55,145 nt of DNA from Citrobacter youngae ATCC 29220 (GCF_000155975.1 NZ_GG730300.1:759185-814329), one strand, 5' to 3'. Numbered from the stretch's first letter, positions 7,180 through 18,633 are shown. Numbers and translations: made by a program. The notes: generated from the sequence alone by a model not told the origin.

Positions 7180-8460
7180 TTACAGTTTCGCAAACACCCG
7201 GCGCGCGGCGTCGATGGTGTTGTTGATATCGTCTTCGCTGTGCGCCACTGACATAAAGCCCGCTTCGAAGGCGGACGGCGCCAGGTAAATTCCTTCATCC
7301 AGCATCAGGTGGAAGAAACGCTTAAAGCGTTCAACGTCGCATGCCATTACGTCCTGATAGCAGGTCACGGTCTCTGAATCGGTGAAGAAAATGCCGAACA
7401 TGCCGCCCACATGGTTAACCACCAGCGGAATATTCGCTTCTTCGGCGGCTTCCAGCAGACCTTCCGCCAGACGCGTCGTCAGCTCGTTCAGCGTTTCATG
7501 AATACCCGGTTGGGCCACTTCAGTCAGACAAGCATAGCCCGCCGCCATCGCAATCGGGTTACCGGACAGCGTACCCGCCTGATAAACCGGACCGGTCGGC
7601 GCCAGCGCGTCCATCACATCACGACGGCCACCGAATGCGCCAACGGGCATCCCGCCACCGATGATTTTGCCCAGGCAGGTCAGATCCGGAACGACGCCGT
7701 AATAATCCTGCGCCCCGGCCAGCGCCACGCGGAAACCGGTCATCACTTCATCGATGATCAACAGCGCGCCAAACTCATCGCACAGGGCACGCAGACCCGG
7801 CAGGAATTCCGGCAGCGGCGGAATGCAGTTCATGTTGCCCGCAACCGGCTCAACGATAATACAGGCGATCTCCTGCGGATATTGCTCAAACGCCGCCCGT
7901 ACGGAGGCGAGATCGTTATAGGTACAGGTCAGGGTATGCTTCGCGAAATCGGCCGGTACGCCCGGAGAGTTTGGCTGGCCCAGCGTTAACGCGCCGGAAC
8001 CGGCTTTGACCAGCAGGCAGTCAGCATGACCGTGGTAGCAGCCTTCGAATTTGATGATCTTATCGCGACCGGTAAAACCGCGCGCCAGACGGATGGCGCT
8101 CATCGTCGCTTCCGTACCGGAGTTCACCATACGCACCATGTCCATGGTCGGCACTAATTCAGTGACCAGTTCCGCCATTTTCACTTCCATCTCTGTCGGC
8201 GCGCCGAAGCTTAAACCACGCTCTGCGGCTTCAATCACCGCGTTACGGATTGCCGGGTGGTTATGGCCCAGCACCATCGGTCCCCAGGAACCGACGTAAT
8301 CGACATAGGCTTTACCATCAACATCATACAGGTACGCGCCGTCCGCTTTTTCGATAAACAGTGGAGTGCCACCCACGCCGGTAAAGGCGCGAACGGGGGA
8401 GTTAACGCCGCCGGGGATCACTTCGCGTGCTGCGCTGTAGAGATTTTCAGACTTACTCAT
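7180..8460 (-). CDS. hemL: Glutamate-1-semialdehyde 2,1-aminomutase
   Basis: PLP enzyme of the C5 heme pathway. It converts glutamate-1-semialdehyde to 5-aminolevulinate in the cytoplasm, next to HemA. The 426 residues match the family length. The fold is a class III aminotransferase: N-terminal [20 protein letters not shown], and the PLP lysine K265 in [17 protein letters not shown]. It is a single gene between convergent fhuB and divergent clcA. The ATG at 8460 begins MSKSENLY, as in relatives. Confidence 0.97.
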   Translation of the reverse strand: MSKSENLYSAAREVIPGGVNSPVRAFTGVGGTPLFIEKADGAYLYDVDGKAYVDYVGSWGPMVLGHNHPAIRNAVIEAAERGLSFGAPTEMEVKMAELVTELVPTMDMVRMVNSGTEATMSAIRLARGFTGRDKIIKFEGCYHGHADCLLVKAGSGALTLGQPNSPGVPADFAKHTLTCTYNDLASVRAAFEQYPQEIACIIVEPVAGNMNCIPPLPEFLPGLRALCDEFGALLIIDEVMTGFRVALAGAQDYYGVVPDLTCLGKIIGGGMPVGAFGGRRDVMDALAPTGPVYQAGTLSGNPIAMAAGYACLTEVAQPGIHETLNELTTRLAEGLLEAAEEANIPLVVNHVGGMFGIFFTDSETVTCYQDVMACDVERFKRFFHLMLDEGIYLAPSAFEAGFMSVAHSEDDINNTIDAARRVFAKL

Positions 8461-8628
8461 GGATGGGGTCCTGGTTCGTAGAAAAAGTAAATGCCCGCTA
8501 TTCTAGTTATTCAGAGAAGGTTATGAAAGTTTTACGCATTTGAAACAATGCGATTTACAGGGGATTTTCGTGAAATGTGCGAGTAGAATGCCGATTCCGT
8601 ATTTGTATTACCAATTAATGATCATCTG

Positions 8629-10050
8629 ATGAAGACTGACACTCCCTCTTTTGAAGCACAACAAATTGTGCGTTTACGCCGCAGGGATCAAATCCGTCGT
8701 CTCCTGGAACGAGACAAAACGCCGTTGGCGATCCTCTTCATGGCCGCGGTAGTGGGTACCGTGACGGGACTTGTGGGCGTGGCCTTTGAGAAAGCGGTGA
8801 CCTGGGTGCAGAATCAGCGCATCGGCGCGCTGGCTCAGGTTGCGGACCATGCTATTTTGCTGTGGCCGCTGGCGTTTATCCTCTCCGCATTGCTGGCTAT
8901 GGTCGGCTATTTTCTGGTACGTAAATTTGCGCCGGAAGCGGGCGGTTCGGGGATCCCAGAAATTGAAGGCGCTTTGGAAGAGTTGCGCCCCGTGCGCTGG
9001 TGGCGCGTTCTGCCGGTGAAATTTATCGGCGGCATGGGCACGCTGGGCGCCGGGATGGTGCTTGGGCGTGAAGGGCCGACCGTGCAGATTGGCGGCAACA
9101 TTGGGCGTATGGTGCTGGATATTTTTCGTATGCGCAGCGCTGAAGCGCGGCATACCCTGCTGGCGACCGGTGCCGCTGCGGGGCTGTCGGCGGCGTTTAA
9201 TGCCCCTCTGGCAGGGATCCTGTTCATTATTGAAGAGATGCGTCCGCAGTTTCGCTATAACCTCGTGTCGATCAAAGCCGTGTTTACCGGCGTCATCATG
9301 TCGAGCATTGTGTTTCGCGTTTTCAACGGCGAAGCCCCAATTATTGAAGTCGGTAAGCTCTCCAATGCGCCGGTGAATACGCTGTGGCTGTATCTGGTGC
9401 TGGGGATTATTTTTGGCTGCGTCGGACCGTTGTTTAATACCATGGTGCTGCGTACCCAGGATATGTTCCAGCGTTTCCACGGCGGTGAGATTAAAAAATG
9501 GGTGCTTATGGGCGGCGCGATTGGTGGCCTGTGCGGGATCCTCGGATTAATTAAACCTGAAGCGGCAGGCGGTGGGTTTAACCTGATCCCGATCGCTGCG
9601 GCAGGCAATTTTAGCGTTGGTCTGCTGCTGTTTATTTTTATTACCCGGGTGATCACCACGCTGCTGTGCTTCTCGTCCGGCGCGCCCGGTGGGATTTTTG
9701 CTCCGATGCTGGCGTTGGGCACGCTGCTTGGCACCGCGTTCGGTATGGCCGCCGCGGCCTCTTTCCCGCAGTATCACCTGGAGGCTGGGACCTTCGCCAT
9801 TGCCGGAATGGGGGCATTGCTGGCGGCATCGGTGCGTGCGCCTCTCACCGGTATTGTGCTGGTGCTGGAGATGACCGATAACTATCAGCTCATTTTGCCA
9901 ATGATTATTACCTGTCTTGGCGCAACACTATTAGCCCAATTTATGGGCGGGAAGCCGCTATACTCGACTATCCTTGCCCGCACGCTGGCAAAACAGGAAG
10001 CGGAGCAGGCGGCGAAAAGTCAGGGGACTACCGCTGGCGAGAATACTTGA
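8629..10050 (+). CDS. clcA: H+/Cl- exchange transporter ClcA
   Basis: Inner membrane CLC antiporter exchanging two chloride ions for one proton, used in extreme acid resistance. The 473 residues carry the family landmarks at E. coli positions: GSGIPE, the gating glutamate E148 in GREGP, the proton glutamate E203 in IIEEM and the chloride-coordinating tyrosine Y445. About 18 membrane segments are expected, with cytoplasmic ends. It is divergent from hemL across 168 bp and followed by erpA on the same strand. Confidence 0.97.
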   Translation: MKTDTPSFEAQQIVRLRRRDQIRRLLERDKTPLAILFMAAVVGTVTGLVGVAFEKAVTWVQNQRIGALAQVADHAILLWPLAFILSALLAMVGYFLVRKFAPEAGGSGIPEIEGALEELRPVRWWRVLPVKFIGGMGTLGAGMVLGREGPTVQIGGNIGRMVLDIFRMRSAEARHTLLATGAAAGLSAAFNAPLAGILFIIEEMRPQFRYNLVSIKAVFTGVIMSSIVFRVFNGEAPIIEVGKLSNAPVNTLWLYLVLGIIFGCVGPLFNTMVLRTQDMFQRFHGGEIKKWVLMGGAIGGLCGILGLIKPEAAGGGFNLIPIAAAGNFSVGLLLFIFITRVITTLLCFSSGAPGGIFAPMLALGTLLGTAFGMAAAASFPQYHLEAGTFAIAGMGALLAASVRAPLTGIVLVLEMTDNYQLILPMIITCLGATLLAQFMGGKPLYSTILARTLAKQEAEQAAKSQGTTAGENT

Positions 10051-10131
10051 ACGAAATACCAGGGTATTAGATAATGGCTTTAACCATTGGGTTATAATTT
10101 GCCCAATTGCCAATGTCGTTTGGAGCAAAAT

Positions 10132-10476
10132 ATGAGTGATGACGTAGCGCTGCCACTGCAATTTACCGAAGCAGCAGCCAATAAAGTAAAAAGCCTGATC
10201 GCCGATGAAGATAACCCGAATCTGAAATTACGCGTGTATATCACCGGCGGTGGTTGCAGCGGTTTCCAGTATGGTTTCACCTTTGACGATCAGGTGAACG
10301 ATGGTGATATGACCATTGAGAAACAAGGTGTTGGTCTGGTGGTTGATCCGATGAGCCTGCAATATCTGGTGGGCGGTTCGGTTGACTATACCGAAGGTCT
10401 GGAAGGTTCCCGCTTCGTTGTGACTAACCCGAATGCTAAAAGCACCTGCGGGTGTGGCTCTTCTTTCAGCATCTGA
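10132..10476 (+). CDS. erpA: Iron-sulfur carrier protein ErpA
   Basis: A-type carrier that delivers Fe-S clusters to apoproteins such as IspG and IspH, and so is needed for isoprenoid synthesis. The start is ATG at 10132 (MSDDVALP, 114 residues) after TTTGGAGC; an upstream in-frame start would add residues unlike the family. The three cluster cysteines are present: C42 in GGGCSGF, and C106 and C108 in the C-terminal CGCG. Confidence 0.96.
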   Translation: MSDDVALPLQFTEAAANKVKSLIADEDNPNLKLRVYITGGGCSGFQYGFTFDDQVNDGDMTIEKQGVGLVVDPMSLQYLVGGSVDYTEGLEGSRFVVTNPNAKSTCGCGSSFSI

Positions 10477-10507
10477 TTGCTGTCTGTAATACTGATGGTC
10501 TGATGTT

Positions 10508-10577
10508 GTAGGCCCGGTAAGCGCAGCGCCACCGGGCAATGTGCCGGATGGCGGCGTAAACGCCTTATCCGGCCTAC
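10508..10577. repeat. BIME between erpA and yadS
   Basis: Two REP units of different subtype, 10508-10537 (core CCCGGT/ACCGGG) and 10543-10577 (core GCCGGAT/ATCCGGC), between the convergent erpA and yadS. Confidence 0.88.
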
Positions 10578-10595
10578 ATGTTCTGTATCGTCACA

Positions 10596-11219
10596 TCAAC
10601 GCCCGTTATCATCCAGCGCAAACGTCGGCAATTTCAAATGCCAGCGAATGGCGGCCAGCCGAATCAGCAGGGTGACGATCATCCCCATCATACTGGCGTT
10701 TTCCAGCGAAACATTAAAGGTATAAAACGCGGTCGCGTGCACAATTCCGCCGATAATACAGGCTGTCGCGTAGATTTCGGTGCGTAAAATCATCGGCACT
10801 TCACGGGCTAATACGTCGCGGATAATCCCGCCGCCGACGCCGGTAATCACTCCCATACAAATCGCCACCAGCGGCCCGGTTCCGGCAAGAAACGCCTTAT
10901 TTACGCCAATGCCGACAAACACTGCCAGACCCACGGCATCCAGTACCGGCAGGATCCACTTCGGCAAGCGTCTTGGCTGGCGCACCAGCAGGATCGTCAG
11001 CATGCTGGTGATCATCGCCACCACCAGATCGGTGGGATCTTTAACCCAAAATACCGGTCCGTGATCCAGCGCCATGTCGCGGATCGTCCCGCCGCCTACG
11101 GCTGTCACAACGCCCAGAACCAGGACGCCGAAAGGATCCATCCGTAATTTTCCGGCCAGTAAAACGCCAGAGATAGCAAATACTGCGGTACCGACAATAT
11201 CCAGCCAATAGACGAGCAT
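10596..11219 (-). CDS. yadS: UPF0126 / TRIC-like membrane protein YadS
   Basis: Small inner membrane protein of 207 residues with about seven hydrophobic segments. It has two repeats of the UPF0126 domain, each with a glycine-rich GGGTIRD or GGGIIRD motif. Bacterial relatives of this fold form trimeric cation channels; the substrate in enterobacteria is not settled. It lies downstream of btuF on the same strand, 37 bp away, and may share its transcript. Confidence 0.9.
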   Translation of the reverse strand: MLVYWLDIVGTAVFAISGVLLAGKLRMDPFGVLVLGVVTAVGGGTIRDMALDHGPVFWVKDPTDLVVAMITSMLTILLVRQPRRLPKWILPVLDAVGLAVFVGIGVNKAFLAGTGPLVAICMGVITGVGGGIIRDVLAREVPMILRTEIYATACIIGGIVHATAFYTFNVSLENASMMGMIVTLLIRLAAIRWHLKLPTFALDDNGR

Positions 11220-11256
11220 TTTTAAATCCTCACAACAAACCTGGTGGGGGCAGGCG

Positions 11257-12057
11257 CTAATTTACCTGTGAAAGCGCATTACAGAGCTGTTTTGCGGCGA
11301 GGATAATACGCGGGCTCGCGCGTTCGAACCAGTCACTATTAAGTGTAATAATGGGTATTTTTAGCTGATCTCCCCAGTATTGCTCAATTTTAAGATTTCC
11401 GCCCGAGCCGCCGGTAGCAACGATAGCCTGTGGGGCTCTTGCCAGCACCTGTTCACGACTGACCTGCGGCCATGGAACCCGGCTACCGGCAAAGATGTTT
11501 TCTCCGCCGCAGACCTCAAGAACCTGGTTTTGAATGGAGCCTTTTCCACTGGTAAACAGAGGATTGGCGCCAAACTGGAGAAACACGCGTTTTTTCGGTT
11601 TGCTGGCATACTGAGATTTCAGCAACGCATATTCATCAAGCAGGGTTTGTGCCGCCTGTTTGGCCTGTTCAGGCTTCGGACTCCATGCCGCCAGCTGGCG
11701 CAGCGCATCGGCGACCTGCTCAATGGTAACGGCATCGACCCAGATGACCTTAATTCCCAGGGCCGTCAGTTGATTAACCTGCCGCTCAGCGTTTCCTCCG
11801 CGCCAGGCAACGACCAAATCGGGCTTCAGCGCCACAATGCGTTCCAGATTCATACCTTGCCAGGTTGAGACCTCCTCAATATTTTTGGCCTCGGGCGGGT
11901 AATTTGAATAGCTGCTGACGCCAACGGGCGTAATGCCTGCGGCAAAGGCGAGTTCAGTATTGGCAGGAGAAAGCGTTACAACACGCGGCGCGGCGTACAG
12001 AAACGCCGGGAGAGTGAAAAGCAGGGCGACCAGCGCCCTGGAGAGTAATTTAGCCAT
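11257..12057 (-). CDS. btuF: Vitamin B12 periplasmic binding protein BtuF
   Basis: Periplasmic cobalamin-binding protein for the BtuCD transporter (class III binding protein). I start at 12057 (MAKLLSRAL, 266 residues as in E. coli), not at the in-frame ATG nine codons upstream inside mtnN. The signal peptide is about 22 residues, ending LYA before [17 protein letters not shown] and the C-terminal [15 protein letters not shown] are typical. The start overlaps the mtnN 3' end by 8 bp, so the two are co-translated. Confidence 0.95.
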   Translation of the reverse strand: MAKLLSRALVALLFTLPAFLYAAPRVVTLSPANTELAFAAGITPVGVSSYSNYPPEAKNIEEVSTWQGMNLERIVALKPDLVVAWRGGNAERQVNQLTALGIKVIWVDAVTIEQVADALRQLAAWSPKPEQAKQAAQTLLDEYALLKSQYASKPKKRVFLQFGANPLFTSGKGSIQNQVLEVCGGENIFAGSRVPWPQVSREQVLARAPQAIVATGGSGGNLKIEQYWGDQLKIPIITLNSDWFERASPRIILAAKQLCNALSQVN

Positions 12058-12748
12058 GCGCCAGTTTCTGTACCAGCGTTTCAACCATCAGGCTTGACTG
12101 CTTCGCGGCAACGACCAGGAATTCGTCAAAGCTGAGATGGGACTGCTGATCGGCGACGTCAGAGATGGCGCGAACCACCACGAACGGGACGTTAAAGTTA
12201 TGGCAAACGTGCGCAATCGCGGTTGCTTCCATCTCAACGGCAATCGCCTGCGGGAAGTTATGCTTAATTTTAGCCAGCCCTACGGAGCCATTAATGAAGG
12301 CATCACCGCTGACGATAAGCCCGCGAACGGCGTGCAGATTGAGTTGCGCAATGCAGGATTCTGCGGCGGCAATCAGCGCAGGATCGGCTTTAAAACCTGC
12401 CGGGCAGCCCGGAAGCTGACCAAATTCATAGCCAAAGGCTGTGACGTCGGCATCGTGATAGCGCGCTTCATCAGAAACCACGATATCGCCGACTTTCAGC
12501 GTAGAGGCCAGGCCGCCCGCTGAACCGGTATTAATGATGGCGTCCGGCTTGCAGCGTTCAAGCAGCAACGTAGCGCCCAGTGCCGCAGCCACTTTACCGA
12601 TGCCCGATTTCAGTAGCGCAACCTCAGTACCGTTCAGTTGGCCGGTATAAATTTCACAGCCGCCAAGCGTGATGGTCTGACGGTTTTCGATTTTGTCACG
12701 CAGTAGCGTAACTTCTTCTTCCATTGCACCAATGATGCCGATTTTCAT
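12050..12748 (-). CDS. mtnN: 5'-methylthioadenosine/S-adenosylhomocysteine nucleosidase
   Basis: Cytoplasmic nucleosidase that cleaves methylthioadenosine, S-adenosylhomocysteine and 5'-deoxyadenosine to adenine and the ribose product, recycling SAM by-products and feeding autoinducer-2 synthesis. It has 232 residues, with the N-terminal [10 protein letters not shown] (catalytic E12) and catalytic D197 in AISDVADQ. It is first in the mtnN-btuF(-yadS) set and divergent from dgt. Confidence 0.96.
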   Translation of the reverse strand: MKIGIIGAMEEEVTLLRDKIENRQTITLGGCEIYTGQLNGTEVALLKSGIGKVAAALGATLLLERCKPDAIINTGSAGGLASTLKVGDIVVSDEARYHDADVTAFGYEFGQLPGCPAGFKADPALIAAAESCIAQLNLHAVRGLIVSGDAFINGSVGLAKIKHNFPQAIAVEMEATAIAHVCHNFNVPFVVVRAISDVADQQSHLSFDEFLVVAAKQSSLMVETLVQKLAHG

Positions 12749-12831
12749 AGATTTACTCGCGATAAGCCAGATTTGAGGGCATAGTCTATCATGCGCTTAC
12801 GGGGTAGCGCATTTCTCAGGCGGGAGAGGAC

Positions 12832-14349
12832 ATGGCACAGATCGATTTCCGAAAAAAAATAAACTGGCATCGTCGTTACCGTTCGCCGCAGGGCGTGAAG
12901 ACTGAGCATGAGATCCTGCGAATTTTCGAAAGCGATCGTGGGCGTATTATCAATTCTCCGGCTATTCGCCGACTACAGCAAAAAACCCAGGTTTTCCCGC
13001 TGGAACGTAATGCGGCGGTGCGGACGCGTTTGACGCACTCAATGGAAGTTCAGCAGGTTGGTCGCTATATCGCGAAAGAGATCCTCAGCCGACTCAAAGA
13101 GCAAAAGCTGCTGGAGCAGTATGGTCTGGATGAACTGACGGGACCGTTTGAGAGTATTGTCGAAATGTCCTGCCTGATGCATGACATTGGCAATCCGCCG
13201 TTTGGTCACTTTGGTGAAGCGGCGATTAATGACTGGTTTCGTCAGCGTCTGTATCCTGCAGATGCGGAAAGTCAGCCCCTTAGCGACGACCGCTGCCTGG
13301 TGGCGGCGTTGCGTTTGCGCGAAGGCGAAGAGTCGCTGAATGATCTGCGCCGTAAGGTGCGCCAGGACCTGTGCCATTTTGAGGGCAATGCGCAAGGGAT
13401 TCGTCTGGTGCATACCTTGATGCGCATGAATCTTACCTGGGCACAGGTTGGCGGTATTTTGAAATATACCCGTCCGGCGTGGTGGCGCGGCAATGCGCCC
13501 GCTACGCACAACTATTTAATGAAGAAACCGGGCTATTATCTTTCCGAGGAACCGTATATTGAGCGCTTACGTAAAGAATTATCATTAGCGCCTTACAGTC
13601 GCTTCCCCTTAACCTGGATTATGGAAGCGGCTGATGATATCTCTTATTGCGTGGCCGATCTGGAAGATGCCGTTGAGAAAAGAATCTTTAGCGTCGAACA
13701 ACTTTATCACCATCTGTATGAGGCGTGGGGACACCATGAAAAAGGTTCTCTGTTTAGTCTGGTTGTAGAGAATGCCTGGGAGAAGTCGCGCTCAAATACA
13801 TTAAGTCGGAGCACCGAAGATCAGTTCTTTATGTATTTACGCGTCAATACATTGAATAAACTGGTGCCGTATGCAGCCCAGCGATTTATCGATAACTTGC
13901 CGCAGATTTTTGAGGGAGGTTTTAATCAAGCGTTGTTGGAAGACGCCAGTAGCTTTAGCCAGTTGCTTGGTGTTTATAAAAATGTGGCAATAAAACATGT
14001 GTTTAGCCACCCTGACGTTGAGCAACTGGAGTTGCAGGGCTATCGGGTGATCAGCGGGCTGCTGGAAATCTATCAACCGTTATTAAAAATGTCCCAGCCA
14101 GATTTTACTGAACTGGTCGATAATGAAAGAGTTAAACGTTTTCCGATCGAATCGCGTTTATTTCAGAAGTTGTCTACCCGCCATCGTCTTGCCTATGTTG
14201 AGGCGGTCAGTAAAATATCTGTTGGCTGCGCTGAGTTCCCGGTCCAGGAATATTATTATCGCTGCCGTTTGATCCAGGATTATATCAGCGGGATGACAGA
14301 TTTGTACGCATGGGATGAATATCGTCGCCTGATGGCTGTAGAACAATAA
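12832..14349 (+). CDS. dgt: dGTP triphosphohydrolase
   Basis: Hydrolyses dGTP to deoxyguanosine and triphosphate, affecting dNTP balance and replication fidelity. It has 505 residues. HD-domain metal ligands are visible: H69 in RLTHSMEV and H117-D118 in [16 protein letters not shown] later [15 protein letters not shown] supplies the remaining ligand. ATG at 12832 follows GGGAGAGGAC. A sigma-E type promoter for degP follows it. Confidence 0.96.
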   Translation: MAQIDFRKKINWHRRYRSPQGVKTEHEILRIFESDRGRIINSPAIRRLQQKTQVFPLERNAAVRTRLTHSMEVQQVGRYIAKEILSRLKEQKLLEQYGLDELTGPFESIVEMSCLMHDIGNPPFGHFGEAAINDWFRQRLYPADAESQPLSDDRCLVAALRLREGEESLNDLRRKVRQDLCHFEGNAQGIRLVHTLMRMNLTWAQVGGILKYTRPAWWRGNAPATHNYLMKKPGYYLSEEPYIERLRKELSLAPYSRFPLTWIMEAADDISYCVADLEDAVEKRIFSVEQLYHHLYEAWGHHEKGSLFSLVVENAWEKSRSNTLSRSTEDQFFMYLRVNTLNKLVPYAAQRFIDNLPQIFEGGFNQALLEDASSFSQLLGVYKNVAIKHVFSHPDVEQLELQGYRVISGLLEIYQPLLKMSQPDFTELVDNERVKRFPIESRLFQKLSTRHRLAYVEAVSKISVGCAEFPVQEYYYRCRLIQDYISGMTDLYAWDEYRRLMAVEQ

Positions 14350-14405
14350 ATACTCATTTGTAAAGACGGCCAATAAAATTTTACTTTTTCCTTAAAGTTA
14401 ACTCC

Positions 14406-14433
14406 GGAACTTAGCGCTATAAAACGACTCTGA
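14406..14433 (+). promoter_or_regulatory. Sigma-E type promoter of degP
   Basis: GGAACTT (14406-14412) and TCTGA (14429-14433) with a 16-bp spacer match the sigma-E consensus and lie 45 bp before degP, as in E. coli. Confidence 0.85.
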
Positions 14434-14478
14434 CGTATACAGCAATTTTGCGTTACCTGTTAATCGAGAACGAAACAC

Positions 14479-15912
14479 ATGAAAAAAACCACATTAGCAA
14501 TGAGTGCACTGGCTCTGAGTTTAGGTTTAGCGTTGTCCCCCCTGTCTGCAACCGCGGCTGAGACGTCGTCTTCAGCAATGACCGCCCAACAGATGCCAAG
14601 CCTGGCCCCGATGCTCGAAAAAGTGATGCCATCGGTGGTGAGTATTAACGTCGAGGGGAGCACGACGGTAAATACGCCGCGCATGCCGCGTAATTTCCAG
14701 CAGTTCTTCGGTGATAATTCTCCGTTCTGCCAGGATGGTTCTCCATTCCAGAGTTCACCGTTCTGCCAGGGCGGCGCACCGGGTGCTGACAACGGCGGCA
14801 GCCAGAAGCAGAAATTTATGGCGCTGGGTTCCGGCGTAATTATTGATGCCGCGAAAGGGTATGTCGTTACCAATAACCACGTGGTGGATAACGCCACGGT
14901 GATTAAGGTTCAGCTGAGCGATGGCCGTAAATTTGACGCGAAAGTCGTCGGTAAAGATCCGCGCTCCGATATCGCGCTGATCCAGATTCAGGATCCGAAA
15001 AACCTGACGGCCATTAAGCTGGCAGATTCCGACGCGCTGCGCGTGGGTGATTACACCGTCGCAATCGGTAACCCGTTTGGCCTCGGTGAGACCGTGACCT
15101 CCGGTATTGTTTCTGCTCTGGGTCGTAGCGGCCTGAACGCGGAAAACTACGAAAACTTTATTCAGACGGATGCCGCGATCAACCGTGGTAACTCCGGTGG
15201 CGCGCTGGTTAACCTGAACGGTGAGCTGATCGGCATTAACACCGCGATCCTCGCGCCGGACGGCGGTAACATCGGTATCGGTTTTGCGATCCCAAGCAAC
15301 ATGGTGAAAAACCTGACTTCGCAGATGGTTGAGTTTGGTCAGGTTAAACGCGGTGAGCTGGGTATTATGGGTACCGAGCTGAGCTCCGAGCTGGCGAAAG
15401 CGATGAAAGTTGACGCTCAGCGTGGCGCATTCGTCAGCCAGGTGATGCCGAACTCTTCCGCAGCGAAAGCAGGTATTAAAGCCGGGGATGTCATTACCTC
15501 CCTGAACGGTAAACCTATCAGCAGCTTCGCCGCCCTGCGTGCGCAGGTGGGGACGATGCCGGTAGGCAGCAAAATTAACCTTGGCCTGCTGCGCGACGGT
15601 AAGCCGGTAACCGTGAATCTGGAACTGCAGCAGAGCAGCCAGACTCAGGTTGACTCCAGCTCTATCTTCAAAGGCATCGAAGGCGCTGATATGAGCAACA
15701 AAGGCCAGGACAAAGGTGTCGTGGTCAGCGACGTGAAGGCCAATTCTCCGGCGGCGCAGATTGGCCTGAAGAAAGGGGATGTCATTATCGGCGCGAACCA
15801 GCAGCCGGTGAAAAACATCGCCGAACTGCGCAAAATCCTCGACAGCAAACCGGCTGTACTGGCGCTGAACATTCAGCGTGGCGACAGCTCCATCTATCTG
15901 TTGATGCAGTAA
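14479..15912 (+). CDS. degP: Periplasmic serine protease/chaperone DegP (HtrA)
   Basis: Heat-shock protease of the periplasm that degrades or refolds misfolded envelope proteins. It has 477 residues (E. coli 474): a 26-residue signal ending SATA, a trypsin-like domain with H134, D164 and S239 (GNSGGAL) in precursor numbering, then two PDZ domains. The long LA loop with two cysteines (PFCQDG and PFCQGG) is kept. A sigma-E promoter precedes it and a strong terminator follows. Confidence 0.97.
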   Translation: MKKTTLAMSALALSLGLALSPLSATAAETSSSAMTAQQMPSLAPMLEKVMPSVVSINVEGSTTVNTPRMPRNFQQFFGDNSPFCQDGSPFQSSPFCQGGAPGADNGGSQKQKFMALGSGVIIDAAKGYVVTNNHVVDNATVIKVQLSDGRKFDAKVVGKDPRSDIALIQIQDPKNLTAIKLADSDALRVGDYTVAIGNPFGLGETVTSGIVSALGRSGLNAENYENFIQTDAAINRGNSGGALVNLNGELIGINTAILAPDGGNIGIGFAIPSNMVKNLTSQMVEFGQVKRGELGIMGTELSSELAKAMKVDAQRGAFVSQVMPNSSAAKAGIKAGDVITSLNGKPISSFAALRAQVGTMPVGSKINLGLLRDGKPVTVNLELQQSSQTQVDSSSIFKGIEGADMSNKGQDKGVVVSDVKANSPAAQIGLKKGDVIIGANQQPVKNIAELRKILDSKPAVLALNIQRGDSSIYLLMQ

Positions 15913-15920
15913 TCTTCCCC

Positions 15921-15953
15921 AACCCCTTCCTGTACAGGAAGGGGTTTCTTTTT
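15921..15953 (+). terminator. degP terminator
   Basis: AACCCCTTCCTG pairs with CAGGAAGGGGTT around two bases, followed by TCTTTTTG. Confidence 0.9.
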
Positions 15954-16060
15954 GTGATACTTCCCACAACTCCATACTTCTCCCTTCCGCTTTGTGCATT
16001 TGCACAATGTCGCCGCGGATTATCTTCCCTATGCTTGGGCTCTGCTCACAGGAGGGGTTT

Positions 16061-17218
16061 ATGGCTGGCTGGCATCTTGATACCAAAATGGCGCAGGATA
16101 TCGTGGCGCGCACCATGCGCATCATTGATACCAATATCAACGTAATGGATGCCCGTGGGCGGATAATCGGCAGCGGCGATCGCGAACGCATTGGTGAATT
16201 GCACGAAGGTGCGCTGCTGGTGCTTTCTCAGGGGCGGGTGGTCGATATTGACGATGCGGTAGCCCGGCATTTACACGGTGTGCGACAGGGGATCAACCTG
16301 CCGCTGCGTCTTGAAGGCGAAATCGTTGGCGTTATCGGTCTTACCGGCGAACCGGAGCATCTGCGCAAGTATGGCGAACTGGTGTGTATGACCGCCGAAA
16401 TGATGCTGGAACAGTCGCGTCTGATGCATCTTTTAGCCCAGGACAGCCGTCTGCGCGAAGAGCTGGTGATGAACCTGATTCAGGCGGAAGAGAATACCCC
16501 GGCGCTAATGGAATGGGCGCAGCGTTTAGGCATCGATTTGAATCAGCCGCGCGTGGTGGCGGTAGTGGAAGTTGACAGCGGTCAGCTTGGCGTTGACAGC
16601 GCGATGGCGGAGCTACAGCAACTGCAGAACGCGTTGACCACGCCTGAACGTAATAATCTGATTGCGATTGTGTCATTGACCGAGATGGTGGTGCTGAAAC
16701 CCGCGCTCAATCAGTTTGGCCGCTGGGATGCCGAAGATCATCGCAAGCGCGTCGAACAGCTTATTGCCCGCATGAAGGAGAACGGACAATTGCGTTTTCG
16801 CGTCTCGCTGGGTAACTATTTTACCGGACCTGGCAGCATTGCCCGTTCGTATCGCACGGCGCGCACCACCATGATGGTCGGCAAGCAGCGAATGCCGGAC
16901 AGTCGCAGCTATTTCTATCAGGATTTGATGTTGCCGGTGCTGCTGGACAGCCTGCGCGGCGGCTGGCAGGCGAACGAGCTGGCGCGCCCGCTGGTCAGGC
17001 TGAAAGCAATGGATAACAACGGGTTGCTGCGTCGGACGTTAGCGGCATGGTTTCGCCATAACGTCCAGCCGCTGGCAACCTCAAAGGCATTGTTTATTCA
17101 TCGTAATACGCTGGAGTATCGCCTGAATCGTATTTCAGAACTGACCGGGCTGGATTTGGGGAATTTTGACGACAGGCTGCTGCTGTATGTGGCGTTGCAA
17201 CTGGATGAGCAGCACTGA
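16061..17218 (+). CDS. cdaR: Sugar diacid regulator CdaR
   Basis: DNA-binding activator of glucarate, galactarate and glycerate catabolic genes in E. coli. The start at 16061 (MAGWHLDTKMAQ, 385 residues) has GGAGGGG directly before it; the frame extends upstream but lacks such a site. The N-terminal sugar diacid recognition domain (about 1-135) is followed by a GGDEF-like region and a C-terminal PucR-type helix-turn-helix (FIHRNTLEYRLNRISELTG). It stands alone between degP and a BIME. Confidence 0.95.
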   Translation: MAGWHLDTKMAQDIVARTMRIIDTNINVMDARGRIIGSGDRERIGELHEGALLVLSQGRVVDIDDAVARHLHGVRQGINLPLRLEGEIVGVIGLTGEPEHLRKYGELVCMTAEMMLEQSRLMHLLAQDSRLREELVMNLIQAEENTPALMEWAQRLGIDLNQPRVVAVVEVDSGQLGVDSAMAELQQLQNALTTPERNNLIAIVSLTEMVVLKPALNQFGRWDAEDHRKRVEQLIARMKENGQLRFRVSLGNYFTGPGSIARSYRTARTTMMVGKQRMPDSRSYFYQDLMLPVLLDSLRGGWQANELARPLVRLKAMDNNGLLRRTLAAWFRHNVQPLATSKALFIHRNTLEYRLNRISELTGLDLGNFDDRLLLYVALQLDEQH

Positions 17219-17224
17219 TTAATT

Positions 17225-17302
17225 GCCTGATGGCGCTACGCTTATCAGGCCTACGAGGATATACCTGTAGGCCGGATAAGGCGTAAGACGCCGCCATCCG
17301 GC
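17225..17302. repeat. BIME between cdaR and yaeH
   Basis: Two inverted REP units (17225-17254 and 17267-17302) between convergent genes. The first has core GCCTGAT/ATCAGGC, the second GCCGGAT/ATCCGGC. Confidence 0.9.
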
Positions 17303-17312
17303 AACAAACGGC

Positions 17313-17699
17313 TTATTTACGCGTCAGTTTTTCCAGATCGGCTTCAATTTCGCTGATCTTGTTGGTCACGACGCTTTCCAGATGACGTAAATCATCGAGG
17401 ATCTTACGCTTGAGATCGACTTCGCTGCGATCGCGCTGGCAGATCTGATCCAGTTCGTCGATCACATAGCGCAGGTTGGGGCTGATCTCCTGCACCTCTT
17501 TGTAACCCTGGCCGACGCCATCGGCGACAACCGTTTTACGCTGACGGGGATATTTGAACTTCACGCTCTTGGCAAAAAACTCGCCTTTATCCTTCTGGAA
17601 GTAGATTTTCAGGATATCGTTGTTGGCTTCTTGCCGCAGGCTGTAACGATCGATCTCTTCAGGATTAGTAATGCCCAGACTTTTCAGATTGTCATACAT
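17313..17699 (-). CDS. yaeH: UPF0325 protein YaeH
   Basis: Conserved enterobacterial protein of 128 residues with no established function. It is charged, probably cytoplasmic, with no signal or membrane segment. The C-terminal third ([14 protein letters not shown] onward, ending ADLEKLTRK) looks helical and may form a coiled coil. It lies downstream of dapD on the same strand with a terminator between. Confidence 0.9.
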   Translation of the reverse strand: MYDNLKSLGITNPEEIDRYSLRQEANNDILKIYFQKDKGEFFAKSVKFKYPRQRKTVVADGVGQGYKEVQEISPNLRYVIDELDQICQRDRSEVDLKRKILDDLRHLESVVTNKISEIEADLEKLTRK

Positions 17700-17771
17700 A
17701 GCGGTACCCTTAAGCTCACTATAACCATTGAATAATTAACGAAAAGCCTTGTTTATGCCACTCGCAGATGT

Positions 17772-17799
17772 AAAAAAAGCGGGCTAAGCCCGCTTTTTC
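17772..17799 (-). terminator. dapD terminator
   Basis: AGCGGGC pairs with GCCCGCT around TTA, with A and T runs on both sides, so it can act in either direction. It lies just after the dapD stop. Confidence 0.88.
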
Positions 17800-17808
17800 A
17801 AATTGCCG

Positions 17809-18633
17809 TTAGTCGATGGTGCGTAACAGTTCGTTGATACCCACTTTGCCACGCGTTTTGGCGTCGACTTTTTTCACTATCACCGCGCAGTACAGGCTGT
17901 ACTTGCCATCTTTCGACGGCAGGTTGCCGGAAACAACCACCGATCCCGCCGGAACGCGGCCATAATGCACTTCGCCGGTTTCACGATCGTAAATACGGGT
18001 GCTTTGACCGATGTACACGCCCATAGAGATAACGGAACCCTCTTCGACAATCACGCCTTCAACGACTTCAGAACGCGCGCCGATGAAGCAGTTATCTTCG
18101 ATGATGGTCGGGTTAGCCTGTAACGGCTCCAGCACGCCGCCAATGCCAACGCCGCCGGACAGGTGGACGTTTTTACCGATTTGCGCACAGGAACCCACCG
18201 TTGCCCAGGTATCAACCATCGTACCTTCATCAACATAAGCGCCGATGTTCACGTAAGATGGCATCAGCACGGTGTTACGGGCGATAAACGCACCCTGACG
18301 TACTGCCGCAGGCGGCACCACGCGGAAACCTTCTTTCTGGAAGCGCGCTTCGTCGTAGTCGGCGAATTTCATCGGCACTTTATCGAAGTAACGGCTTTCC
18401 GCACCATCGATAACCTGATTATCGTTAATACGGAAAGAGAGCAGGACCGCTTTTTTCAGCCACTGATGCGTGACCCACTGACCCTCAATCTTTTCTGCGA
18501 CGCGCAGAGCACCGGAATCCAGTAAAGAAATAACCTGATTCACCGCTTCGCGGGTTACGGTATCCACATTTGCCGGAGTAATGTCGGCACGGCGCTCGAA
18601 AGCGGACTCAATAACGTTCTGTAACTGCTGCAT
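17809..18633 (-). CDS. dapD: Tetrahydrodipicolinate N-succinyltransferase
   Basis: Catalyses succinyl-CoA-dependent acylation of tetrahydrodipicolinate in lysine and meso-diaminopimelate synthesis (cytoplasm). It has 274 residues. An N-terminal helical part is followed by left-handed beta-helix hexapeptide repeats (from about residue 110, [20 protein letters not shown] onward) typical of the trimeric enzyme. It lies 31 bp from glnD on the same strand. Confidence 0.97.
   Translation of the reverse strand: MQQLQNVIESAFERRADITPANVDTVTREAVNQVISLLDSGALRVAEKIEGQWVTHQWLKKAVLLSFRINDNQVIDGAESRYFDKVPMKFADYDEARFQKEGFRVVPPAAVRQGAFIARNTVLMPSYVNIGAYVDEGTMVDTWATVGSCAQIGKNVHLSGGVGIGGVLEPLQANPTIIEDNCFIGARSEVVEGVIVEEGSVISMGVYIGQSTRIYDRETGEVHYGRVPAGSVVVSGNLPSKDGKYSLYCAVIVKKVDAKTRGKVGINELLRTID

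Noticed and set aside
14755-16191. 478-codon frame opposite degP and the cdaR start
   Set aside because: It crosses a strong terminator and two real genes on the other strand; no recognisable domain.
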